A stretch of DNA of 64,000 nt from Salinihabitans flavidus (GCF_900110425.1 NZ_FODS01000011.1:1-64000); one strand, 5' to 3'. Positions 54,947 to 64,000 are shown, counted from the stretch's first letter. A program made the numbers and translations. Notes: a model not told the origin generated them from the sequence alone.

Positions 54947-57001
54947 ATGCGCCTGTCCTCCCTCGCGATAGTGATCGCAACCTTTGCGCTGGCTGCCATA
55001 TTCAGCCTCGTGGCCGCCAGCATCTCGGCCACGGTGATCGAGGACAGCTCTCGGGCAGAGGTCAAGCAGGCGCTCGACCGCGAGGGACTGGACTGGGCAG
55101 AGGTCCACGCCGAAGGATTGCAGGTCTTCATCGCGGGCACCGCCCCGTCAGAGGCCACGCGGTTCAAGGCGATTTCAACCGCCGGCGGCGTTGTCGACGC
55201 CGCCCGCGTGATCGACGACATCCAGGTCGAGGCGCCCAAGGCCCTCGCCGCGCCGGATTATTCCATTGAGATCCTGCGCAACGACGCCGGGGTGTCGCTC
55301 ATCGGGTTGATGCCCGAAAGCTCCGACCGCAACGCCATACTGCGCCGTATGCACCGGCTGTCCGGCGACGGTCGCGTGTCCGATTTCCTCGAAACCGCGC
55401 AATACGATGTGCCCGAAGGCTGGGACATGGCCCTGAGCTACGCGATGGAGGCGATGGAAGAACTGCCTCGCGCCAAGATCTCGATCCGGCCGGGCCGCGT
55501 GGTCATCACTGCCATGAGCGACAGCCAGGAAGACCGCCGCAGGCTGGAGCGCAGCCTCAATGCAAGCGCGCCCTCCGGCCTTCGTCTCGCGCTCTCGATC
55601 TCGGCCCCGCGTCCGGTGATCACGCCCTTTGCGTTGCGTTTCGTGATCGAAAGCGAGGGGCAGGCGCGGTTCGATGCCTGCTCTGCCGACACCGAAGAGG
55701 CGCGCAGCCGCATCCTCGACGCCGCGCGCAAGGCCGGGCTCTCGAACGGGGCGGACTGCACCATAGGGCTCGGCGTGCCTTCGCCCCATTGGGCCGAGGC
55801 CGCTGAACAGGCGCTCCTCGCGCTGGCAGAGATCGGCGAAGGCTCGGTGACGTTCTCGGATGCCGACATCTCTCTCGTCGCCGCCGAAAGCACCCCGCAG
55901 GAACGCTTCGACCGGGTGACCGGGAAGCTCGACTCTGCCCTGCCCGATCTATTCGCCCTGCATGCCGTCCTGCCGGAACCCGAGGTGGAAACCACCGGCA
56001 CCTCCGAGTTCATCGCCACGCTCAGCCCCGAGGGCATGGTGCAGCTTCGTGGACGCCTGCGCGGCGACATCAGCCGCCGGACCACCGAAAGCTATGCCCA
56101 CGCCCGATTTGGCGCCGCCAATGTTCACTTGGCCACCCGTCAGGACGAAACGCTTCCGAGGGGCTGGGAAGTGCGGGTTCTGGCCGGGCTCGACGCGCTC
56201 TCACGGCTGCATAACGGGGCGCTGCGCATGACACCGGACAGTCTCGCGCTCACCGGGCGCACCGGCGATTCCGAGGCCAAATCGGACATCTCCCGGCTAT
56301 TGTCCGAACAACTCGGAGAAGGCGCGCGCTACAGGCTCGACGTGACCTATGAAGAGGCGCTCGACCCGATCGCCAAGCTTCCGACACCCGAGGAGTGCGA
56401 AGCCCGGATCGACGCCGTGTTGGCCGAACGGCAGATCACCTTCGAGCCGGGCTCGGGCACTATCGACCGTGCGGCGGGCAAGACTCTCGATCAGATCGCC
56501 GATATCCTGCGCGAATGCGGCGAGATCCGGCTTGAAATTCAGGGCCATACCGACAGCCAGGGCCGCGAGGAAATGAACATGGCGCTCAGCCAGTCGCGCG
56601 CCCAGTCGGTGTTGAGCGCGCTTCGGGACAGGCGCATTCTCACCGGCAGTTTCACAGCCAAAGGCTACGGCGAAACCATGCCCATTGCCGACAATGACAC
56701 CGAAGAGGGCCGCGAGGACAACCGGCGCATCGCCTTCGTTCTGATCAAACCCGAAAGCGCCGAGGAGGCGGAAACGCAGGACGGTGGCGAGACCGGGGAG
56801 GGCGGCCCTTCCGACGGAGACGAAACAGACCCATCGCAATCTGATACCGATGACGTCAGTTCCGAACAAACTGACAGCGACGCGAACAGTTCAGAGGTTG
56901 CACAAGACGCCGAAACGGTTGAAGAAGGCGGCGGATCGGAACCGGACAGCGGCTCCGATGGCGACAGCGATCAGGGGACGACCGCGGATGACCAGAACTG
57001 A
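54947..57001 (+). CDS. BON/OmpA-domain envelope protein with acidic tail
   Basis: A 684-residue envelope protein. One N-terminal membrane anchor (about 4-25) leads to BON-like repeats (segments around 30-95, 100-160 and later) that in other proteins bind lipid. A peptidoglycan-binding OmpA domain spans about 496-600, with ITFEPGSGTID, EIQGHTDSQGREEMNMALSQ and GYGETMPIADNDTEEGREDN. The last 80 residues are a Ser/Asp/Glu/Gly tail of very low complexity. The ATG at 54947 is preferred to a GTG two codons upstream. It overlaps the next gene by 14 bp. Confidence 0.85.
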   Translation: MRLSSLAIVIATFALAAIFSLVAASISATVIEDSSRAEVKQALDREGLDWAEVHAEGLQVFIAGTAPSEATRFKAISTAGGVVDAARVIDDIQVEAPKALAAPDYSIEILRNDAGVSLIGLMPESSDRNAILRRMHRLSGDGRVSDFLETAQYDVPEGWDMALSYAMEAMEELPRAKISIRPGRVVITAMSDSQEDRRRLERSLNASAPSGLRLALSISAPRPVITPFALRFVIESEGQARFDACSADTEEARSRILDAARKAGLSNGADCTIGLGVPSPHWAEAAEQALLALAEIGEGSVTFSDADISLVAAESTPQERFDRVTGKLDSALPDLFALHAVLPEPEVETTGTSEFIATLSPEGMVQLRGRLRGDISRRTTESYAHARFGAANVHLATRQDETLPRGWEVRVLAGLDALSRLHNGALRMTPDSLALTGRTGDSEAKSDISRLLSEQLGEGARYRLDVTYEEALDPIAKLPTPEECEARIDAVLAERQITFEPGSGTIDRAAGKTLDQIADILRECGEIRLEIQGHTDSQGREEMNMALSQSRAQSVLSALRDRRILTGSFTAKGYGETMPIADNDTEEGREDNRRIAFVLIKPESAEEAETQDGGETGEGGPSDGDETDPSQSDTDDVSSEQTDSDANSSEVAQDAETVEEGGGSEPDSGSDGDSDQGTTADDQN

Positions 57002-57314
57002 GTTTATCATCGCCACCGCGATCATTCTCTTCGTGGCGTTCTGCATGGGCTGGTTCGCCAACTGGCTGATTCACCGCTTCACCCGCGTCGCGCAATCGGA
57101 CGTGGATCAGCTTGAACGCATGAGCCAGGAACTGCACGAGGCCGAGGAGACCCGCGATCAGGCCATCACCTATCTGCAACAGCGCGAGGCGGAACTGACC
57201 AACCAGCTCAGCCAGACCGAGGCAGAGCTATCCGCCGCGATGGAGGGGCTGCGCGACGCCCGGAGCGAGGCCGAGGAACTGCGCGCACAGCTGGATCGCC
57301 AGAACGCCGGTTGA
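56988..57314 (+). CDS. Membrane-anchored coiled-coil protein
   Basis: A 108-residue protein: one N-terminal membrane helix (TEFIIATAIILFVAFCMGWF) then about 75 residues of charged heptad sequence (DVDQLERMSQELHEAEETRD and similar) forming a coiled coil. Its start overlaps the end of the OmpA-like gene by 14 bp, so it is in the same operon. It resembles small envelope-spacing proteins but I assign no function. It is convergent with the 906-residue gene. Confidence 0.8.
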   Translation: MTRTEFIIATAIILFVAFCMGWFANWLIHRFTRVAQSDVDQLERMSQELHEAEETRDQAITYLQQREAELTNQLSQTEAELSAAMEGLRDARSEAEELRAQLDRQNAG

Positions 57315-57344
57315 GCGGACCGAACGGGCGCGCCCGGCGCAGCG

Positions 57345-60065
57345 TCACTTCATGAAGAACCATTCGGGAAAGCCATACCGCTCAACCCATTCATACCAGG
57401 CCACATCGGTCGGCCCCAGCACATAGTCGATCACGCCCCAGTTCCCGAACTCCTTGCGAAAAAGCACCATCACCACGTCGCTCATGAACCCGCCCGCCAT
57501 TTCGCGCGCAAATCGGGTGCGGTCCCAGTTGACGGGCGTGCCGTCGCGATTGACTGGCCTCGCCTGCAAGTAAGCCCAGTGGCCATCGGTATTGAGAACA
57601 TCGACAACGAAGAGGATCGGCACCCCGATTTCGCCCTGGATCGGCACGCGGGCGGCATCCATCAGCTCCCCCCGCGTCGCGGTGCCCCGCTCTGGTGTAA
57701 AGATATTGCCAAGCGTAACGGCGTCCGGCCCGCCCCGCGGCATGGCGGGATCGGCGCTCTGGCCGTCATCCGGGCCGGCCACGACAACCACCACACGCGC
57801 AAGCCCGCCCGACGTGTCGCCCAGAATATACTCCGCCCTGATCCTGAATCCTGTCACGTTCGCCAGAACGTCCTCAAGGCGGCTCGCGCCCCGCGTCAGC
57901 GTCCACCGGCCCGGATCGTCAAGCCGAACCCGCTGAGTCGCCCAGAAGGGGGCAACCTCCCGGTCGAATCCCGTGCTCGCCCAGCCCCGGTCGCTTTCGA
58001 TGACAATATCGACCCCCTTGCGGCCCAAAGCGCCATAGTAGTCTCCGCTGGCGCCGCGAATCTGCACCTCGATGGTATCGAGATCGCGCCAGTCACCGTG
58101 AAATTCCGGCGGCGCGACATAATACCCGTCATGGCCGTCACCGGGTGACACACTCTCAAGATAGCCGCGCCCCTCCGGTCCGCCGGTCATCTTCGGTTCC
58201 ACCGTGCTGAGCAGCCCCGACCAGCCATTCGCCCGACCATTCGAGAACTCGGTGACACGCTCGCCTTGCGGCGGTGCCACCGGCGCGGGCTCATCCCCTG
58301 CGTCAGGCGGCTGCGGAACCGAAACAGGAGCGGGCGGCTGCGGCACCGAAACACTCAACTCCGGCGGCGGGCCGAAACTCCGTGCCATGTAGGAGACGAC
58401 AGCCCGAAATTCGGCCTCCCGCGCGACCGGATAGGTGATTTCAAGTCGTCGCGTCAGCCCGTCCGCATTCCGAATCACCTTGAAAAACCGTCTTGTCTGT
58501 CCTTCGGTCCCGGTGATCTCGAAAACCCCGGGGCCGGAGGTTTCCTCCTGCACCTCATCCATCTCCGCGCGGATGTCCGCCAGCATCCCCGAAAGACCCC
58601 GATCAAGCGCATCGTATTGGGTGAAGACGATGAAATGCGCCTGACCGTCCACCGCTTCGAACCGCCGTCCGTCACCGCTTCCCGGGGCCGCCTGCGCGAC
58701 GAAATAGGTGCCGGGATAGGAGACCTCTGTGCCATAGCGCGCGTTGCGATAGGTGGTATAGCCGCCGCCGATCTCTTCGAACCTGTCGGGTTCGCCACCC
58801 GCGGTATCGGCGGCATCGGCCGCTTCATCGCGCTCTCCGCCGAGGGCGGCTGCCGCAAAGGCACACTCCGGCGCCCCTTCCATGCCCTCGATCGCCAGAC
58901 CGCCGAACAGCGCGTCATGTGCCGCCGGCCCGAAGAACCCCGCATCGCCCGCCACCAGAACCGCCAGCGGCTCATCGGGGCGCGGGCAATGTGTCCAGAC
59001 GCTCAGCGTGCCCTCGGTTGTCTCATAGGATCGCACCGGATACCCAGCCAGCGTGTCCTCCTCATGCCTCGTTCCATCCGGCAACCGGGCGAGCCGTTGC
59101 CGAAGCTCAACGCCCCGCAGGAAGCGCACCGACCCGCTGCTGTCGGGCGCGGTGAGCGCCGCCTCGTCGGGGTATTCGATCACCATCCACCCGGACGGGG
59201 GCGTGAACGTCAAACGCCCGCTCAGCACCGAAATCTGACCTGTGCCTGCGCTCTCCTGTTCGGGCACCTCTTCGGGCAGGGGGCTTTGCGGCGCGAAGCG
59301 AAAGCTGGACAGAAAGGCATCGCGCACCGCCGGATCGAACGGCTCCGCCGCGCCGACTGTCCCCACCGAAAGCAGGAACGGCGCGCGATCCTCCGTGAAC
59401 ATGGACCGCGACACATACATGCGGACATCCATTGCCACACCGCCCAGTTTCATCTCCAGATCGGCCCACTCGAACACTTCCCCACCGGGCAGGGCGATCT
59501 CGCCCCGGTCGCCCACGACACCGCCATCATCCTCGGCGCTGGCGATCACCTCGTCGATGCTGTCGCCATCGCTATCGCTGATGCTGATCATCAGGATGTG
59601 GCCGGTCGGCGGCGAGGTATCGCCGGAAAAGACGACCAGTTCCAGATCGTCCTCTTCCATCACGGCCCAGTCGCCGGGCACGGCAAACTCCGTGCCCTCG
59701 AAATCGTGCCGGGCCCATGTCGCGGGCGTCTCTACCGGCTCCATGCCCGAACCGGCCCCACCCTCGCGCACCGCCTCGGCGTCCAGTGGCACGGCATCCG
59801 GCAGCCCCGCCTCGACCCAAAGCTCTGGTGCGATTCCCGGCTCCGTCTCCGCAACGGGCGCGTCAAAGTCCAGCTCCGCAAGATCGGGCAGGGGTGCATC
59901 CGTATCCACAAGCTGCCCAAGCGGCAGGGGGGCCTCTTGCGGCACAAGCTCATAGGCTTCGGTGGCCAGCGTCTCCATCGTCTGACCAAACAGCGCAGGC
60001 GGTGCAAGACAGGCGGCCGCAACGATCACGGCGCGAAAGATCAGCGGTTTTCCAAGTCGTTTCAT
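57345..60065 (-). CDS. Large exported multidomain protein, unknown
   Basis: A 906-residue protein with a signal peptide (1-27). It has three tandem modules with an F-x-x-P-x-x-W-like start and an -SF- end (about 119-258, 279-392, 436-565), reminiscent of PsbP/DUF1795-type domains. A PQPP-repeat linker (573-588) leads to a laminin-B-like segment (about 605-765; GYYVAPPEFHGDWRDLDTIE) and a C-terminal domain (785-904; HWAYLQARPVNRDGTPVNWD). No enzyme motif is evident. Its start is one base after the stop of the 596-residue gene, so they are co-translated. Confidence 0.78.
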   Translation of the reverse strand: MKRLGKPLIFRAVIVAAACLAPPALFGQTMETLATEAYELVPQEAPLPLGQLVDTDAPLPDLAELDFDAPVAETEPGIAPELWVEAGLPDAVPLDAEAVREGGAGSGMEPVETPATWARHDFEGTEFAVPGDWAVMEEDDLELVVFSGDTSPPTGHILMISISDSDGDSIDEVIASAEDDGGVVGDRGEIALPGGEVFEWADLEMKLGGVAMDVRMYVSRSMFTEDRAPFLLSVGTVGAAEPFDPAVRDAFLSSFRFAPQSPLPEEVPEQESAGTGQISVLSGRLTFTPPSGWMVIEYPDEAALTAPDSSGSVRFLRGVELRQRLARLPDGTRHEEDTLAGYPVRSYETTEGTLSVWTHCPRPDEPLAVLVAGDAGFFGPAAHDALFGGLAIEGMEGAPECAFAAAALGGERDEAADAADTAGGEPDRFEEIGGGYTTYRNARYGTEVSYPGTYFVAQAAPGSGDGRRFEAVDGQAHFIVFTQYDALDRGLSGMLADIRAEMDEVQEETSGPGVFEITGTEGQTRRFFKVIRNADGLTRRLEITYPVAREAEFRAVVSYMARSFGPPPELSVSVPQPPAPVSVPQPPDAGDEPAPVAPPQGERVTEFSNGRANGWSGLLSTVEPKMTGGPEGRGYLESVSPGDGHDGYYVAPPEFHGDWRDLDTIEVQIRGASGDYYGALGRKGVDIVIESDRGWASTGFDREVAPFWATQRVRLDDPGRWTLTRGASRLEDVLANVTGFRIRAEYILGDTSGGLARVVVVVAGPDDGQSADPAMPRGGPDAVTLGNIFTPERGTATRGELMDAARVPIQGEIGVPILFVVDVLNTDGHWAYLQARPVNRDGTPVNWDRTRFAREMAGGFMSDVVMVLFRKEFGNWGVIDYVLGPTDVAWYEWVERYGFPEWFFMK

Positions 60066-60066
60066 C

Positions 60067-61857
60067 TCAATTTCCCCCCGGCAAACCGCCGCTCAACCCC
60101 TGCAACATGTCGGGCGACATGTCTTCGACCCCCTCGTTGATCGAGCGCCGCAGAATCTGCGTCAACATCGTTCCGACTTCCCCATCGAGCGCGTAATACT
60201 GCATCCCCTCGCCCACATCCGCGAACACCCCCCGAAGATCGACCTCGGCATCGCTGTCGCACCGCAGGCTCCGCAACTCCCCGCCCCGAATCCATTCGCG
60301 CTGCCGCGCAAGACGGCACTGGCTTTGCGCCACCTCGCCCTCCGGTGTCAGCAGTGAAATCCGGCAGTTCTCGAGGATGCTCAGGCCGTCAATGCGCGGC
60401 TCACCCAGATGAAGCTGATCGCCATAGCGCCACACGCCCGGCGAGGCCTGCGTCCATTGCCCTGTGTCGCCGTCATAGCGGCCCACGATCACCAGCCCAT
60501 CCGGCAGGGTCGCGGTATCGAGAGTCACCGGCGCGCGGTCGCGGTCCTCGCGTCTTTCGTGATCAATGAATGTCCGGTCGAGCGTATATCGCGTAAGCGC
60601 ACAATAACGCCTCCCCTCGGTCAGAACCGATCGCGCGATAAGCGATGCCTTGGGCTGACCGAAGATGGCGACGGCGCGATCTCCCTGCACCTGTAGCGGC
60701 GCCTCCTGCCGGCCATCGGGCCCGTCCAGAATGATCTTCTGCGGCAAGCCGGCCTTGATCCAGGCGAAATTCGTGAACTCCATGCTGAAGGTGCCGTTCG
60801 GCTCCAGCGGCCCGCCCCATTCGCCCTCGGCGAGGGGGATGCGAACCTGCCCCGACGGCACGCCCCAAGCGGTCACATCCAGACGCACCGGCTTGTTCAT
60901 CTCGGGCCGCAGATCGCGGTTCATGCGCTCCAGAATCAGCCGAAGCTGACGCTCTTCCGCGCGCTCGATGATCTCTGGAAGCACATCACGCGCAAGCATC
61001 GCCTCCAACCGGAAGGTGAATGTTTCCCTAAGGTCCTTGAGGATCTCGTCATTCAGCCCACTGGTCCCGCCCCCGGTTCGGTCGAAATCGGCGTAAAGGC
61101 TGATGCTGGCCATGTCGGCCTTGCCCAGATAGCTGGCGATCTCGTCACTCAGGGCCCCACGAAAATAGTCTCGCCGTTCTTCGCTGTCGTCGCCCGCATA
61201 GCTTTCCGCCTTCAGGTAAAGGTTCCAGACAATCCGTTTCCAGTCGTTGATGCTGCGCCGCGCCTCGGGGGCTTCGCGCAGGTATCGCGCGAAGACCGGG
61301 CGCCAGCGATCAAGGTAAATGTCGCGCGCGCCGGATTCGACCTCGCGCAGAATGACATCGACGACGAAAAGCGACACACCGCCGATCTGCAACGCGCCCC
61401 AGCCGAATTTGCTGACCACGAAGCTCAGCGTGCCCTTGTAGGCATTGACCCCTGCGCTCTTGTGCTCGCCCGCGCGAAGATCGCCCGCAACCTGCACCAC
61501 CGTGACGACAAGCCCCGCGTAAGCCAGAATGTTATTCGTCGTGCTCAGAGAGGGAATCATCACCGCATGTTCAGCGATCGTCGCCAGCCCCCCCGCAGCC
61601 CCGAGGCCATCGCCGAACATCTGAAAACCGGTATTCAGTGCCGATTGCATGATCGCTGACGTGCGCTCTGTCTGCATCGCACCCAGAACCGCCTCGACAC
61701 TGTTGTCCGACAGTCCCTCCCCATCGGGCGAAAGCCGATACTCGACGACCCGTTCGGTCGGCCCGTCACCTTCGGATATGACGACGAACGGACCCGCCAG
61801 CGCGGTCTGAACGCACAGGATCGCCGCGCCCAACGTGATCAGCACTCTTTTCAACAC
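60067..61857 (-). CDS. Exported protein with glycine-rich hydrophobic core, unknown
   Basis: A 596-residue protein. A GTG at 61857 is used because GAAGGGG lies 8 bases upstream and a signal peptide follows at once (about 1-21, ending QTALAG). Residues about 75-160 are Gly-rich and hydrophobic (FGDGLGAAGGLATIAEHAVM and IGGVSLFVVDVILREV), like a membrane-inserting part. A beta-sandwich-like domain follows (about 295-370) and a cysteine-containing C-terminal part. Not recognised. First gene of the pair with the 906-residue protein, suggesting they act together. Confidence 0.72.
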   Translation of the reverse strand: MLKRVLITLGAAILCVQTALAGPFVVISEGDGPTERVVEYRLSPDGEGLSDNSVEAVLGAMQTERTSAIMQSALNTGFQMFGDGLGAAGGLATIAEHAVMIPSLSTTNNILAYAGLVVTVVQVAGDLRAGEHKSAGVNAYKGTLSFVVSKFGWGALQIGGVSLFVVDVILREVESGARDIYLDRWRPVFARYLREAPEARRSINDWKRIVWNLYLKAESYAGDDSEERRDYFRGALSDEIASYLGKADMASISLYADFDRTGGGTSGLNDEILKDLRETFTFRLEAMLARDVLPEIIERAEERQLRLILERMNRDLRPEMNKPVRLDVTAWGVPSGQVRIPLAEGEWGGPLEPNGTFSMEFTNFAWIKAGLPQKIILDGPDGRQEAPLQVQGDRAVAIFGQPKASLIARSVLTEGRRYCALTRYTLDRTFIDHERREDRDRAPVTLDTATLPDGLVIVGRYDGDTGQWTQASPGVWRYGDQLHLGEPRIDGLSILENCRISLLTPEGEVAQSQCRLARQREWIRGGELRSLRCDSDAEVDLRGVFADVGEGMQYYALDGEVGTMLTQILRRSINEGVEDMSPDMLQGLSGGLPGGN

Positions 61858-61932
61858 AAGTTTTGCCCCTTCATCCGCCTGCCGCGAACTCTGGGGGCTG
61901 GTGCCCGTCCTGTCCTTGATATGGGTCAACGA

Positions 61933-61955
61933 AGGGGCCCGCAGGCGGGCGCCCC
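61933..61955 (-). terminator. Candidate terminator after the sulfatase gene
   Basis: GGGGCGCCCGC and GCGGGCCCC form an imperfect GC-rich stem just past the sulfatase stop on the minus strand, followed by TTCGTTG. The T-run is poor, so confidence is limited. Confidence 0.4.
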
Positions 61956-61958
61956 CTG

Positions 61959-63635
61959 TCAGCTCTCGCGCTTGAGGTCGGTATAGGGCCGCGCGGTGCG
62001 CCCGCGATAGGGTTCCGTGATCTCCGGCGGCAGATCGTCCTCGTCGTTGACCCCGATCAACACTCCCTTGAGCGCGGGCCCCTTCGCGCGCCGCGCGATG
62101 ATCTGCTCTTCCGAGAGAGTGGTGCGCTGCGACACCCGCCGCGCCCATGTGAACAGGTGGTCGTACATGTCCGCGATCACCGCCTCATGCTCCGCGCTCT
62201 GGCCCAGATCGGTCAGTTCGCCGGGATCGTTCTGAAGATCGAACAGAATCGGCGGATAGCCCCCTTCGCAATGGATCAGCTTCCATTTGCGGTCCGCCAC
62301 CATGAACATCACCGCGTCGCCCACGTCGCGGTTCAGCGTCTCGGCCAGCGGCGACATGGAATAATCGTATTCGCAGACCACCACGGCGCGCCCCGTCTCC
62401 GTGGCTTGCCCGTGCAGGATCGGTTGAAGCGAATGCCCCTCAAGCACATGCCCCGCCGGCGCCCCGTCCGCCACCTCAAGGAACGTCGGCGCAAGGTCTA
62501 TGCTCTCGACCAGCGCATCGCTCACCGTGCTGCGCGTGGCATCCGCCGCCGCGTCCGGGTCATAGACGATCAGCGGCACGCGGGTGGAGGCATCGTGGAA
62601 GAACGTCTTTTCCCCCATCCAGTGATCGCCAAGAAAATCTCCGTGATCGGAGGTCAGGACGATCATCGTGTCGTCCATCCGCCCGGTCTCCTCCATCCAG
62701 TCGAACAGCCGCCCCATCTGGTCATCGGCCTGCTTGATCAGCCCCATGTAGGCCGGGATCACCGCATCGCGCACGTCCTCGCGGCTGAACGCCTTGCCCA
62801 CGCGCGTGTCCATGAAGGCGCGCAGCACCGGATGCGCCGCCGCGTATTCCGCATCGCTGCGAACCGGGGGCAGGATATGCTCGGGGCCGTACATGCTGGC
62901 ATAGGGCTCGGGCACGATATAAGGCCAATGCGGCTTGATATAGCTCAGATGGCAGCACCACGGCGCCTCCGCCTGCGCCATGAACTCCATCCCCCGCGTG
63001 GTCAGATAGGGGGTCTCGCTGTCCTCATCGGCGATATTGGCCGCATGGGCGGAGTTTTTCAGGAACCAGCCGGACAGGACGTTACCATCCTCGTCCAGAC
63101 CGGAGTTGGCGAAGTCGTGCCACGGGTTGTCGCTGTCATAGCCCTTCTCGCGCAGATGCGCGTTATAGGTCAGCGCCCCCTTGGGATCATAGAGTCCCTC
63201 CGGCCCCTCCGGGCGCATCCCGTCATCGCGCTCGAAGATGTCGAAACCGCACTCGGCCACCCGCGCGCCGATCTCGCTCTCGGGCGCAAGACCAAGGCGC
63301 GCCATCCCCTCGGCGTCGGCGGCCATATGCGTCTTGCCCACCAGCCAGCAGCCCATCCCCGCGCGGCGCAGGTGATCGCCCATCGTCATCTCGCCGACCT
63401 TGAGCGGGACCATGTTGTTGGACGCCCCGTGCGACTGCACATAACGCCCGGTATAGGTGGACATGCGCGAACTGCCGCAGATCGGCGACTGGATATAGGC
63501 CCGGTCGAACCGCATCCCCATCCGCGCCAGCCGGTCGATATTGGGCGTTTGCAGATGCGGATGACCGTAGCAGCTCAGGTAATCCCAGCGCAGCTGATCG
63601 AACATGATGAAGAGAATGTTTTTCGCCTTGGCCAT
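61959..63635 (-). CDS. Sulfatase / phosphonate monoester hydrolase family protein
   Basis: A 558-residue alkaline-phosphatase-superfamily enzyme. Metal-site motifs are MFDQLRWD (Asp13) and LTSDHGDFLGDHW. The formylglycine site reads ICGSSRMSTYTGRY with Cys53, Ser55 and Arg57: the usual Pro of C-x-P-x-R is Ser. Whether a Cys-type maturase modifies it is unclear and no maturase gene is near. No signal peptide, so it acts in the cytoplasm, like phosphonate monoester hydrolases. Substrate unknown; sulfate or phosphonate esters are likely. Confidence 0.87.
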   Translation of the reverse strand: MAKAKNILFIMFDQLRWDYLSCYGHPHLQTPNIDRLARMGMRFDRAYIQSPICGSSRMSTYTGRYVQSHGASNNMVPLKVGEMTMGDHLRRAGMGCWLVGKTHMAADAEGMARLGLAPESEIGARVAECGFDIFERDDGMRPEGPEGLYDPKGALTYNAHLREKGYDSDNPWHDFANSGLDEDGNVLSGWFLKNSAHAANIADEDSETPYLTTRGMEFMAQAEAPWCCHLSYIKPHWPYIVPEPYASMYGPEHILPPVRSDAEYAAAHPVLRAFMDTRVGKAFSREDVRDAVIPAYMGLIKQADDQMGRLFDWMEETGRMDDTMIVLTSDHGDFLGDHWMGEKTFFHDASTRVPLIVYDPDAAADATRSTVSDALVESIDLAPTFLEVADGAPAGHVLEGHSLQPILHGQATETGRAVVVCEYDYSMSPLAETLNRDVGDAVMFMVADRKWKLIHCEGGYPPILFDLQNDPGELTDLGQSAEHEAVIADMYDHLFTWARRVSQRTTLSEEQIIARRAKGPALKGVLIGVNDEDDLPPEITEPYRGRTARPYTDLKRES

Positions 63636-63839
63636 GGGTTTCGCCTTTCTCGGGACGTGGTCGTGCCGGGTCTTTCCCGCATATCCTTAACACATTCACA
63701 AAAATGGGGCACCTGTTTTCCGCCCGGAAAATCACCACCCACAAGCGCCCGCAAGCCGAAGAGACGCGCTCCCCGCGCCGCCCCTTGCCACGGGCGGGCG
63801 GGCTGCGCCACAGTTGACCGAACCGACCGGAGGCGCACG

Positions 63840-64000
63840 ATGCCATTCGATTTCATCTTCATGCTCACCCGCAATGACCGCACCGTAACCGATGCGGCGC
63901 TGCACCTCGAAACCGCGCTGGCCGCGGGCGTGACCCATATCGGGGTCAAGGACACCGGCCTGCCGGAGGCCGATCTGGCCGCACTCATCCGCGTGATCCG
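63840..64000 (+). CDS. N-terminal fragment of an unidentified protein (cut by window edge)
   Basis: The ATG at 63840 follows GGAGGC and opens a frame to the end of the window (53 codons). It reads MPFDFIFMLTRNDRTVTDAA and later GVTHIGVKDTGLPEADLAAL. The alternation of helix and a GVxHIGxKD strand suggests the first part of a TIM-barrel enzyme, but I do not recognise the family. It is divergent from the sulfatase gene. Confidence 0.65.
   Translation, partial: MPFDFIFMLTRNDRTVTDAALHLETALAAGVTHIGVKDTGLPEADLAALIRVI

Overview
The window looks like chromosomal DNA of a marine-type alphaproteobacterium of the order Rhodobacterales (Roseobacter group). The reasons are its high G+C content, the gene families present (putR/putA without a fused repressor domain, plant-type glutamate-cysteine ligase, GlcDEF glycolate oxidase, a SorAB-like sulfite dehydrogenase, a NavAb/NaChBac-type sodium channel) and the general protein sequence character. 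No rRNA, tRNA, CRISPR array, insertion sequence or prophage was recognised. Nearly all of the sequence is coding.

Region 1 (1-17.9 kb, almost all minus strand) is the ribosomal protein / RNA polymerase superoperon. In order of transcription it reads secE, nusG, rplK, rplA, rplJ, rplL, rpoB, rpoC, a strong terminator, two accessory genes (a rhamnosyltransferase-like protein and an EamA/DMT transporter), and then the str operon rpsL, rpsG, fusA, tuf. The tuf gene is cut by the window edge. A near-consensus sigma-70 promoter precedes rpsL and another precedes secE. Leader and attenuator-like hairpins sit between secE and nusG, before rplJ and between rplL and rpoB.

Region 2 (17.5-32.3 kb) holds small membrane proteins, a voltage-gated sodium channel, a P1-family peptidase, the sulfite dehydrogenase pair, an arylformamidase-like hydrolase, GabD, a small heat-shock protein, a trypsin-like protease and glcD-glcE-glcF. 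Region 3 (32.3-45 kb) holds divergent putR and putA, a rhomboid protease, YqgE, a stand-alone DsbD N-domain protein, an LpxL-like acyltransferase and an RND efflux pair.

Region 4 (44.8-54.9 kb) holds moaB, a metallophosphoesterase, a family-4-like uracil-DNA glycosylase without most iron-sulfur ligands, and a tightly overlapping operon: pyrB, a 34-residue membrane peptide, two uncharacterised membrane proteins, a catalytically dead dihydroorotase (pyrX type) and plsY. After these come gshA, rsmE and ubiA. Region 5 (54.9-64 kb) is the least understood part. A BON/OmpA envelope protein and a coiled-coil membrane protein face two large exported proteins of unknown function, followed by a sulfatase and a truncated gene at the right edge.

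The most unusual non-coding signal is a dispersed intergenic element found three times (about 23.1, 32.25 and 51.1 kb). Each copy carries four or five ACCGAC-type hexamers exactly 11 bp apart, with a further half-site exactly 40 bp upstream and GTTAACC-like flanks. It looks like a site for a protein that binds one face of the helix. I cannot match it to a described family from memory.
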